DNA of 21,828 bases from JBMTVN01 sp046047235 (lineage in GTDB: Bacteria > Verrucomicrobiota > Verrucomicrobiia > Limisphaerales > JAHDYP01). The notes under the pieces were generated by a model. That model saw only the letters and a list, made by a program, of their open reading frames with translations, was not told the DNA's origin and ran no database searches. Made by a program: the position numbers and the translations under genes. Positions within the stretch are counted from its first letter, which is position 1. Each line of letters opens with the position of its first letter. Location: positions 1 to 21,828 of the forward strand of contig JBJOII010000073.1 in assembly GCA_046047235.1 (NCBI GenBank). Direction: 5' to 3'. Shown here piece after piece: positions 15,770 to 21,828 of the stretch.

Positions 15770-15797
15770 AACCTAACAAACGCGGCGGGCAAGTCAA
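15770..15797 (-). promoter_or_regulatory. Candidate sigma70 promoter of rplM-rpsI
   Basis: On the - strand TTGACT (15797-15792) is followed after 16 nt by TAGGTT (15775-15770), with TGT just upstream of the -10, which fits an extended -10. It lies in the 59-nt gap between the lpxD stop and the rplM start, giving a 5' leader of roughly 20 nt. Confidence 0.55.
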
Positions 15798-15802
15798 TAG
15801 CC

Positions 15803-16852
15803 TTATTGGGGATCCTGACTTTTCTGCGTGGATTTTTTGGGTGCCTCGAGGAGTTTTTCCAATTCTGCGATACGTCGTCGGAGTTGGGGGAGTTGTTGGA
15901 TAGCGAGGATTTGGCGTTTGGTACGTCGGTCGGGTTGGGCGGGGTAGCCGAACCATTTTTCGCCATCGGGGATATCGTGCATGACGCCGGACTGGGCGGC
16001 GACGGAGACGCGGTTACCGATTTTGAGGTGTCCGGAGAGGCCGGCTTGGCCGCCGAGAGTGACGTAGTTGCCGAGTTTGGTGCTACCGGCGATGCCGACT
16101 TGGGCGACGAGGAGGCAATGTTCACCTAGCGTGACGTTATGGGCGACCTGGACGAGGTTATCGATTTTGGAGCCGCGTCCGATGATGGTGGAGCCGAGGG
16201 CACCGCGGTCTATGGTGACGTTGGCGCCGATTTCCACGTCGTCGTGGATGAGCACCTGGCCGACTTGGGGGACTTTGCGGTGTTGTCCGTTATCGAGGAC
16301 GTAGCCGAAGCCGTCGGAGCCTACGACGGTGCCGGAGTGGATACGGACTCGGTCACCCAGCTGGCAGCGTGAGTAGAGGACGACGCGGGGGAAGAGGTGG
16401 CAATCGGAGCCTAGTGTGCAATTGGGGCCGATGTGGTTGCCGCCGTGGAGGACGCAGCCTGGGCCGATGCGGGTTTGGGGGCCGACGACGCAATGGGGGC
16501 CGATATGGGCGGCGGGGTCGATTTGAGCGGAGGGGTCGATGACGGAGCTGGGGTGGACGCCGGGTTCGGGTTTGGGTTCGGGGAAGAAGAGGGGCAGGAC
16601 ACGGGCGAAGGCGATGCGGGCGCTGGGTACGCGGATGAGGGTTTTATTGGTGGGGATATTGTATTCGTTATCGATGAGGATTGCGGCAGCGGCGCTTTGG
16701 GTAGCGCGGGAGAAGTAGGTGGCATTTTCGGCGAAGGTCAGGTCACCTGGGCGGGATTTGTCTGCGGGGGCGAAGCCATGGAGTTCGAGGCTGGGGTCGC
16801 CGATCACCTGTCCTTCGAGGTGGCGGGCTATGTCGTCGGCGCGGATGCTCAT
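15803..16852 (-). CDS. lpxD: UDP-3-O-(3-hydroxyacyl)glucosamine N-acyltransferase
   Basis: Adds the second hydroxyacyl chain in lipid A synthesis, so the organism makes an LPS-type outer membrane. 349 residues. N-terminal uridine-binding domain about 1-95 (LTFAENATYFSRA); left-handed beta-helix of hexapeptide repeats about 100-310 (IDPSAQIDPAAHIGPHCVVGP, GSDGFGYV, IGANVTIDRGALGSTIIG). Catalytic His238 in LVQVAHNV. The C-terminal part (FGYPAQPDRRTKRQILAIQQL) leads to a helical tail that is acidic/basic and probably helps trimerise. The start lies 3 nt after the panD stop, a tight operon. The neighbours are not the usual fabZ-lpxA set. Confidence 0.96.
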   Translation of the reverse strand: MSIRADDIARHLEGQVIGDPSLELHGFAPADKSRPGDLTFAENATYFSRATQSAAAAILIDNEYNIPTNKTLIRVPSARIAFARVLPLFFPEPKPEPGVHPSSVIDPSAQIDPAAHIGPHCVVGPQTRIGPGCVLHGGNHIGPNCTLGSDCHLFPRVVLYSRCQLGDRVRIHSGTVVGSDGFGYVLDNGQHRKVPQVGQVLIHDDVEIGANVTIDRGALGSTIIGRGSKIDNLVQVAHNVTLGEHCLLVAQVGIAGSTKLGNYVTLGGQAGLSGHLKIGNRVSVAAQSGVMHDIPDGEKWFGYPAQPDRRTKRQILAIQQLPQLRRRIAELEKLLEAPKKSTQKSQDPQ

Positions 16853-16855
16853 GGA

Positions 16856-17218
16856 TTAGATGCCTCTTTCGCTGGCGACATGGTTATTTTCGTCGAGGAC
16901 GATGACGCGGGGTTGCCAGTTGGGGCCTTGGGAGGCATCGGTGAGGGCGAAGTTCATGATGGTGAGGGCGTCGCCGGGTTTGCCGAGGTGGGCGGTGGCG
17001 CCGTTGAGGACGAACTGGCGTGAGTTGGCTGGGCCGGGGATGGCGTAGGTTTCGAAGCGGGCACCGTTGGCCATATTTCCCACGAGGATTCGTTCGTAGG
17101 GGAAGAGTCCGACCTTTTCCATGAGGTCGGAGGGGATGGTGAGGCTGCCTTCGTAATCGACGCTGCCGCCCGTTACGCGGGCGCGGTGGATTTTAGATTT
17201 GAGGAGGTGGATCTGCAT
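16856..17218 (-). CDS. panD: Aspartate 1-decarboxylase precursor
   Basis: Pyruvoyl enzyme that makes beta-alanine from aspartate for pantothenate and CoA. 120 residues from the ATG at 17218 (a TTG at 17227 adds three). The self-processing site Gly24-Ser25 (DYEGSLTI) is at the same positions as in E. coli; Ser25 becomes the pyruvoyl group. Other family marks are HRARVT near 11-16, YERILVGNMANGARFETYAI, and NGATAHLGKPGD. It is the first gene of the panD-lpxD pair, with a plausible promoter upstream. Confidence 0.96.
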   Translation of the reverse strand: MQIHLLKSKIHRARVTGGSVDYEGSLTIPSDLMEKVGLFPYERILVGNMANGARFETYAIPGPANSRQFVLNGATAHLGKPGDALTIMNFALTDASQGPNWQPRVIVLDENNHVASERGI

Positions 17219-17259
17219 AGGTGCCAAGTTTGGCGGCTACGTATCACAACGAGTTCGGC

Positions 17260-17289
17260 AATATAAGGTTGAGGTCTAGTTGACGGCAA
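17260..17289 (-). promoter_or_regulatory. Candidate promoter of panD-lpxD
   Basis: On the - strand TTGCCG (17289-17284) is followed after 18 nt by TATATT (17265-17260). An inverted repeat AGTTG-ACGG-CAACT at 17278-17291 overlaps the -35 box and might be an operator. In this GC-rich region the AT-rich -10 stands out. Confidence 0.45.
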
Positions 17290-17478
17290 CTGTTCATTTC
17301 TGGGGGTGGGGGGGTGTTGGGGTTGAAAAACCTTGATCCAGAGGGGTTTTGGCTTAGTGTCGGCGTTCCACTCCGATGAGATCCCGGGCGTATTGAGTCT
17401 GGGTTTTGGCAGTGGGGCGGGTGAGGTTGAGTCATGGTGCGGCCTCCCGCGAAGAACCCAAGAATAGAGAAGACTGTT

Positions 17479-18669
17479 ATGTCGAATAGACCACTGAATG
17501 TTGGCCTGGTGGGTGGCGGCAAGGGTGCATTTATTGTTCAGCCCCATCAGAAAGCGATTCATTTTGACGGGACGCGTCGGGTTACGGCCGGGGCGCTGTT
17601 TCCGGATCCCAAGGTTGCGATGGAGGAGGCGGCGAACTGGCCTTATCCGATCAAGGGTTACGGGTCTTATGACGAGATGATTGCGGCGAACGCGACTTTA
17701 CCGGAGGAGGAGCGTTTGGACTACATCCTGATTGTGACGCCGAACTTTGTTCATTTTGATCCGGCGATGAAGGCGATGAAGGCGGGGATTGCGGTTTTTT
17801 GTGAGAAGCCGCTTTGTTTGAACCTGAAGGAGGCGAAGACCCTGGTGAGCACGGCGCGGAAATTGAACGTGCCTTTTGGGGTGGCGCACACGTATTTGGG
17901 GCATTGGACGAGCCGGTTTGCGCGTTACATTGTGCAGAGCGGGCTGATTGGGGATGTGCGTTGGGTGGACAGCTATTATTTGCAGGGCTGGCTGGCGACG
18001 AAGGTGGAGGCGACGGGGCAGCAGCAGGCCAGCTGGCGGGTGGATCCGAAGCGTGCGGGTGGTTCGGGATGTGGTGGTGACATTGGCACGCATGCGTTGA
18101 TGCAGTTGCGATATGTGACTGGGTTGGACGTGGAGAAGCTGAGTGCTCAGCTGGAGACCTTTGTTGAGGGTCGGATGCTGGACGACCATTTCACCATTTA
18201 CTGTCATTTGAGCAACGGGGGGCGGGCGATGGTGCGTGCTTCGCAGATTTGCATTGGTCACAAGAACGATCTGGGGATTGTGGTTGCGGGCACGAAGGGG
18301 ACGGTGCGTTGGTCGCAGGAGGATCCGGAGAGTGTGACGGTGATGTTGCCGGGGCAACCTGACCGGGTTTACTGGCGTGGTGCGGTGACGCCTGGTGACG
18401 GGTTTTTGCCGAAGAACGTTCCGGCGGATTTGATGGCGGAGCCGACGATTCCCGCTGGTCATCCTGAGGCGTTTCATGATGCTTTTGCGCGGCTGCACCG
18501 GAGTTTTGAGGCGGATGTGCGCAAGTGGAAGGCGGGCAAGAAGTTCAGCTCGGACGGTTCGAAGTATGCGAATGTCGAGGATGGCTGGATGGGGATTGCC
18601 TTTATTGAGGCCTGCGTGAAGAGCGGCAAGAAGAAGGGTGCCTGGACGGCGATGCCGAAGAAGATCTGA
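17479..18669 (+). CDS. Gfo/Idh/MocA family NAD(P)-dependent oxidoreductase
   Basis: 396 residues. N-terminal Rossmann fold with LNVGLVGGGKGAFI (GGGKGA at 12-17); the family motif EKP at 109-111 (VFCEKPLCLN); C-terminal alpha/beta domain with the catalytic-type motif GGDIGTHALMQL (D201, H205). The family oxidises or reduces sugars, inositols or related polyols; the exact substrate cannot be told. I chose the ATG at 17479 over 17434 because the Rossmann strand follows directly and the upstream piece is unrelated. It is transcribed alone, divergent from panD and convergent with the fucosidase gene, and ends in a clear terminator. A role in carbohydrate use beside the fucosidase is possible but only inferred from position. 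Confidence 0.9.
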   Translation: MSNRPLNVGLVGGGKGAFIVQPHQKAIHFDGTRRVTAGALFPDPKVAMEEAANWPYPIKGYGSYDEMIAANATLPEEERLDYILIVTPNFVHFDPAMKAMKAGIAVFCEKPLCLNLKEAKTLVSTARKLNVPFGVAHTYLGHWTSRFARYIVQSGLIGDVRWVDSYYLQGWLATKVEATGQQQASWRVDPKRAGGSGCGGDIGTHALMQLRYVTGLDVEKLSAQLETFVEGRMLDDHFTIYCHLSNGGRAMVRASQICIGHKNDLGIVVAGTKGTVRWSQEDPESVTVMLPGQPDRVYWRGAVTPGDGFLPKNVPADLMAEPTIPAGHPEAFHDAFARLHRSFEADVRKWKAGKKFSSDGSKYANVEDGWMGIAFIEACVKSGKKKGAWTAMPKKI

Positions 18670-18692
18670 GCACGTTCTGGGATTTAAGCGAG

Positions 18693-18726
18693 ACGGGCGA
18701 CCTGTGAGGGTCGCCCGTTTTTTTTA
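18693..18726 (+). terminator. Rho-independent terminator of the Gfo/Idh gene
   Basis: A 10-bp perfect stem, ACGGGCGACC (18693-18702) with GGTCGCCCGT (18709-18718), 6-nt loop, then nine T at 18718-18726. There is no A-run on the left side, so it works for the + strand only. Confidence 0.93.
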
Positions 18727-18748
18727 GCGAGGAGCCAGGCGCTGGGGG

Positions 18749-20242
18749 CTAACGGTGGCCTATGTCCAGCGGGGTGGGTGTGGAGGTGGGGTCGAGGAAG
18801 AGGCCGAGTTCGGAGAGGGCGGGGCAGGCGGCGGCCTGGGTGATACGGAGGCGGATGCTATCGGTCACGATTGTGGGGGTGCGGAGGAGGCGTTGGTTAC
18901 CGATACTGGTTCCTTTGGTGAGTTCGGTCCATTGGTTGTTGCTTTTGTAGTCGACGGCAAAGGCATCGATACGTTGGCCGAGCTGGATGTATTCGCGGAG
19001 GCGGATGACGTTCAGGGCAACAGGTTTTTCGAAGCTGAGGATGACTTCCGGGGTGGTTGTATTGTCGTCGGTGGCCCAATACGTATTACGGTTGGCATCG
19101 ATCAGGTTGTTGGGGGAGAACTGGTCGTCGTTGCCTCGGGTATCACTGGCGCTGAGGGAGGCTTGGGTGGCGAGGTCGGTTTTGAAGGTGCTGTCGAGAG
19201 CATGGCGGAGTTGTTGGAGGGCGGCGACGTCGTTGGGGTGGATTTGGCCGCGGCGGTCGGGGGGGATATTGAGGTTGAGGCAGCAGCCGCGGCCGACTGA
19301 CGAGTAATAGATTTCGAGGAGGTCATTGAGACTTTTGACGCGTTGGTCTTCGGCTGCGTGGTAGAACCAGCCGGGGCGGATGGAGACGTCACATTCTGCG
19401 GGGATCCAGTGGGTGCCGGGGCGTTCGCCGCTATTGAGGCCTTCGGAGGTTCCGCCAGGGTGGCGGCCTTCGTTATTGATAGTGGACCAACAGGGATCGC
19501 CGGCCATGCCGCGTTCATTGCCTACCCAGCGCATATCGGGGCCTGCGTCACTGAACATGACGGCCATGGGCTGCATTTCGCGAACGATGTTCCAGGTATT
19601 GGGCCAGTCGTAGTAGGAGCGGTTGTCAATTTTCCGTTGTTCGCGGGCGCCGCCGTAGAATCCATCGCCGCCGTTGGCGCCATCGAACCAGACGGTGAAC
19701 AGCGGGCCGTAGTTGGAGAGGAGTTCGCGCAATTGGTTGCGGTAGTAGGTGAGGTATTCGGGGCGGCCGTATTGGGGGTGGTTCCGGTCCCAGGGTGAGA
19801 GGTAGACGCCGAACTGGATGCCCTGGGCCTTGCAGGCATTGGAAAGTTCCCGCACGACGTCGCCTTTACCGTCTTTCCAGGGGCTGTTTTTCACCGAGTG
19901 TTCGGTGTAGGCGCTGGGCCAGAGGCAGAATCCGTCGTGATGTTTGGCGGTGAGGATGAGGCCGCGCATTCCGGCCATTTTGGCGGTGGCGGCGATTTGA
20001 GTGGCGTCGAAGTCGGTTGGGTTGAAGATGGCGGGGGATTCATCCCCGTAGCCCCATTCTTTGTCGGTGAACGTATTTACTGTGAAGTGGACGAACCCGT
20101 AGTACTCCATATCGTGCCAGGCGAGTTGTCGGGCACTGGGGGTGGGTCCATGGGGTGCGGGGGGTGTGGCGGCGCTGGGGCAGAGGGGCAGGAGGAGGGC
20201 GAGGGCGAGAGTATGCAGGAGGAGGGATTTTGGCGTATTCAT
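18749..20242 (-). CDS. Secreted alpha-L-fucosidase, GH29, with F5/8 type C-like C-terminal domain
   Basis: Hydrolyses terminal alpha-L-fucose from glycans by the retaining mechanism. 497 residues. Signal peptide about 1-25 (SLLLHTLALALLLPLCPSAA; the Cys lacks a good lipobox). Catalytic TIM barrel about 35-350: WHDMEYYGFVHFTVNTF, AKHHDGFCLWPS (H101, H102), GVYLSPWDRN, and the likely nucleophile Asp187 in VWFDGANG. The GECWSTINNEGR-like part is DPCWSTINNEGR. Residues about 370-485 form a discoidin/CBM32-like domain (NLIDANRNTYWATDD, VALNVIRLREYIQLGQRIDAFAVDY). This suggests periplasmic or extracellular use of fucosylated polysaccharide such as fucoidan or mucin. No sulfatase or transporter genes are beside it. 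Confidence 0.93.
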   Translation of the reverse strand: MNTPKSLLLHTLALALLLPLCPSAATPPAPHGPTPSARQLAWHDMEYYGFVHFTVNTFTDKEWGYGDESPAIFNPTDFDATQIAATAKMAGMRGLILTAKHHDGFCLWPSAYTEHSVKNSPWKDGKGDVVRELSNACKAQGIQFGVYLSPWDRNHPQYGRPEYLTYYRNQLRELLSNYGPLFTVWFDGANGGDGFYGGAREQRKIDNRSYYDWPNTWNIVREMQPMAVMFSDAGPDMRWVGNERGMAGDPCWSTINNEGRHPGGTSEGLNSGERPGTHWIPAECDVSIRPGWFYHAAEDQRVKSLNDLLEIYYSSVGRGCCLNLNIPPDRRGQIHPNDVAALQQLRHALDSTFKTDLATQASLSASDTRGNDDQFSPNNLIDANRNTYWATDDNTTTPEVILSFEKPVALNVIRLREYIQLGQRIDAFAVDYKSNNQWTELTKGTSIGNQRLLRTPTIVTDSIRLRITQAAACPALSELGLFLDPTSTPTPLDIGHR

Positions 20243-20361
20243 GCTATCTGGGTTGGATGCGGTTTAGGGTGCTCGGCTGGGGGTGGTGTGTCAACGGCGG
20301 GGCGCTTTTGGTCCTGAGGTTGCGCGCTGGCGAAAGTGCGCTAAGTATTGCCGTTTACCCT

Positions 20362-20889
20362 ATGAGTATTGCGACCAAGACGGGAGATGCGGGGACAACG
20401 GCCATGATGTTTGGTCGCCGGGTGTCCAAATGTGATGCGCGGGTGGAGGCGTATGGCACGGTGGACGAGTTGAATGCTGCGCTGGGGATGGCGCGGGCCT
20501 TGGGGTCTAAGCTGGAGTGGTTACAGGAGGTGTTGCTGCCGGTTCAGAAGGATCTGGTGGTCTTGATGGGGGAACTGGCGACGCATCCGGATGATTTGGA
20601 GCGGTATGACAAGGCTGGGTTTCGCCGGGTGACTTCGGAGTTTACCGAGCGGTTGGATGCGTGTGTGCATTCCTTTGAGAGTCAGGGGGTGAGTTTTGAG
20701 GGGTGGGCGACACCGGGGGCATCGCCGGTGAGTGCGGCGCTGGATGTGGCGCGGACGGTGTGTCGTCGGGCGGAACGGAAGATCTGTTCCTTGCACGAGG
20801 CGGGGTTATTGGGGAACCCGACGATCATTATTTTTCTGAACCGTTTTTCGGATTTGTTGTGGCTGATGGCCCGGCGGGCCGAGGCCTAG
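20362..20889 (+). CDS. Cob(I)alamin adenosyltransferase, PduO type
   Basis: Adenosylates cob(I)alamin using ATP to give coenzyme B12. 175 residues from the ATG at 20362; the open frame to the left (from 20155) lies antisense to the fucosidase signal region and is not part of the family. ATP-binding N-terminus TKTGDAGTTAMMFG, then RVSKCDARVEAYGTVDELNAALG; the conserved CRRAERK motif near 135-141; and FLNRFSDLLWLMARRAE at the end. It stands alone with no corrinoid or propanediol genes near it, so it probably serves a dispersed B12-dependent enzyme. A weak promoter candidate is TTGCGC (20320) with TAAGTA (20342). Confidence 0.93.
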   Translation: MSIATKTGDAGTTAMMFGRRVSKCDARVEAYGTVDELNAALGMARALGSKLEWLQEVLLPVQKDLVVLMGELATHPDDLERYDKAGFRRVTSEFTERLDACVHSFESQGVSFEGWATPGASPVSAALDVARTVCRRAERKICSLHEAGLLGNPTIIIFLNRFSDLLWLMARRAEA

Positions 20890-20944
20890 GCGGGAGCGGG
20901 CGGCGTCGGGAGAGTATTGCAGGGCGGGGGGGCTGCTGGCGGGG

Positions 20945-21628
20945 CTAACCTTCCTTAGGGCCTCTCTGCGGGTGTTGGACGGAGTAGGTGGTGTAGAGTT
21001 CGTTGCCTTGGCGGCGGATGGACTGGAGCTGGAGGCGGGTGGCTTTGGGGAGGGGAACGAAGCGGGTGCCGTCGGCAATGGTTGGAGCGTGTGTGCCACC
21101 GAGAAGGAGCGGGCAGAAAGTGAGGTGGATTTCGTCGACTAAGTTGGCGTGCAGGAGAGCTGCGTTCAGCTTGCCGCCGCCTTCTACGAGCAGGCGTTTG
21201 ACGTTGTGGTGGGAGTGGAGCCAGTGGAGGGCGGCGGGGAGGTTGACCGAGGTGGTGCCGAAGCGGGCGATTTGTGCGCCGGCCTGCAGGAGTGGTAGGA
21301 GTGTATTTAGCGGCGTGGATTTCGGGGTAAGGATGAGGAGGGGGGCGGGGTAAGGCTGGAGGATGGGGGAGTTTGGCGGGATGGATCCGGAGCGGGAGAT
21401 GACGATGCGCAGGGGGTATTCCCTGAGGCCATTTCGGATGCGTTTTTGGCGGAATCGTTGAGGGCCGGCATCGAGGGTGACGGGTTGTTGGCGGATGGTT
21501 TCCGCGCCGGAGAGGATGGCGTCGGCGGTGGAGCGGAGGGAGTAGAGATGATTTTGGTCGGAGGCGCTACCGAACGGGCCGATGTTACGCTGGTCATTAT
21601 TGATGGCGGCATCGGCACTGATTGCCAT
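20945..21628 (-). CDS. RibD C-terminal-type reductase (dihydrofolate reductase-like fold)
   Basis: 227 residues from the ATG at 21628. It has the RibD_C pattern: AISADAAINN at the start, LRSTADAILSGAETIRQ, PLRIVISRSG, VKRLLVEGGGKLNAALLHANLVDEI, and LTFCPLLLGG. The deaminase half of RibD is absent. It may reduce the ribosylamino-pyrimidine intermediate of riboflavin synthesis or be a paralogue with another pterin-like substrate. The usual first strand of the domain (RPFVLVN) is encoded in frame just upstream of the ATG, but no ATG, GTG, TTG or CTG precedes it there; an ATC at 21670-21668 is the only near-start codon. The stop of queA lies at 21684, so the genes are in one operon. Confidence 0.82.
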   Translation of the reverse strand: MAISADAAINNDQRNIGPFGSASDQNHLYSLRSTADAILSGAETIRQQPVTLDAGPQRFRQKRIRNGLREYPLRIVISRSGSIPPNSPILQPYPAPLLILTPKSTPLNTLLPLLQAGAQIARFGTTSVNLPAALHWLHSHHNVKRLLVEGGGKLNAALLHANLVDEIHLTFCPLLLGGTHAPTIADGTRFVPLPKATRLQLQSIRRQGNELYTTYSVQHPQRGPKEG

Positions 21629-21683
21629 ATTGACGAGGACGAACGGTCGTTTGGTGTTTGAGGGTTTGATGGGTGTGGAGGGG

Positions 21684-21828
21684 TTAGTGGATGAACATGG
21701 CGTCGCCGTAGCTGAAGAAGCGGTAGCGATTTTGGACGGCGAGGCGGTAGGTCTCGAGCATGAGGTTGCGGCCGTGGTTTTTTTCGGGGGAAGCGAAGGC
21801 GGAGACGAGCATGAGCAGTGAGGATTTG
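21684..21828 (-). CDS. queA: S-adenosylmethionine:tRNA ribosyltransferase-isomerase, C-terminal 47 residues (5' part outside window)
   Basis: The visible frame ends with the diagnostic QueA C-terminus: KSSLLMLVSAFAS, then NLMLETYRLAVQNRYRFFSYGDAMFI and a TAA at 21686-21684. QueA transfers and isomerises the ribosyl moiety of SAM to make epoxyqueuosine in tRNA wobble positions. The start lies beyond the right edge. Confidence 0.93.
   Translation of the reverse strand, partial: KSSLLMLVSAFASPEKNHGRNLMLETYRLAVQNRYRFFSYGDAMFIH

Noticed and set aside
17314..17345. Short inverted repeat GGTT-GAAA-AACC in the panD-Gfo/Idh gap
   Set aside because: Only a 4-bp stem with no T-run; too weak to call a terminator or operator.
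17434..17478. Upstream ATG (17434) for the Gfo/Idh gene
   Set aside because: The extra 15 residues are not part of the Rossmann fold; the ATG at 17479 begins right before it.
20155..20361. 69-codon N-terminal extension of the cobalamin adenosyltransferase
   Set aside because: It overlaps the fucosidase signal-peptide region antisense and lies before the conserved N-terminus, which starts right at 20362.

Overview
The window is high-GC bacterial chromosome, probably from the PVC group and most likely Verrucomicrobiota. That placement is inferred from the gene mix: lipid A synthesis (LpxD), a SurA-type periplasmic chaperone, a secreted alpha-L-fucosidase, a Gfo/Idh oxidoreductase and a DUF1080-like secreted protein, beside a choice-of-anchor beta-helix surface protein. 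I see no rRNA, tRNA, IS element, phage gene or CRISPR array. The + strand is strongly G-rich over C along the whole window whichever strand is coding, so + genes use G/T-ending codons and - genes C/A-ending codons. This produces many long antisense shadow ORFs.

Layout. 1-2147 (-): 5' part of a large secreted beta-helix protein with ten degenerate 50-55 residue repeats; its C-terminus lies outside the window. 2236-4879 (-): serA (phosphoglycerate dehydrogenase) followed 7 nt later by a SurA/parvulin chaperone. 4915-7803 (-): soluble GAF-PAS-PAS-PAS hybrid histidine kinase. 7804-8107: divergent regulatory region. 8108-9985 (+): ilvB, large subunit of acetolactate synthase. 10051-11118 (+): secreted DUF1080-like protein. 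17218 down to 11162 (-): panD-lpxD, rplM-rpsI, then argC-argJ-tyrA. 17479-18664 (+): Gfo/Idh oxidoreductase. 18749-20242 (-): GH29 fucosidase. 20362-20889 (+): cob(I)alamin adenosyltransferase. 20945-21628 (-): RibD-type reductase, and at the right edge the C-terminus of queA.

The most interesting item is in the leader of ilvB. A 28-codon ORF (7928-8014) carries ten valine codons, and the RNA can form three competing hairpins: a protector (7931-7937 with 8001-8007), an antiterminator (7996-8006 with 8026-8036) and an intrinsic terminator with a GCGA loop and a T7 tract (8032-8063). This is the architecture of classical ribosome-mediated transcription attenuation, as in the ivbL leader of enterobacterial ilvBN, and it implies that ilvB is controlled by charged tRNA-Val.

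Most genes are amino-acid or cofactor biosynthesis (Ser, branched-chain, Arg, Tyr, pantothenate, cobalamin, possibly riboflavin) mixed with envelope and glycan-degradation functions. Other points worth checking are a 13-residue insertion directly before the ArgJ self-cleavage site, an enterobacterial-like fused TyrA, a RibD-type reductase whose conserved first strand is encoded upstream of its only ATG, and a gene whose ATG directly abuts the U-tract of the ilvB terminator.
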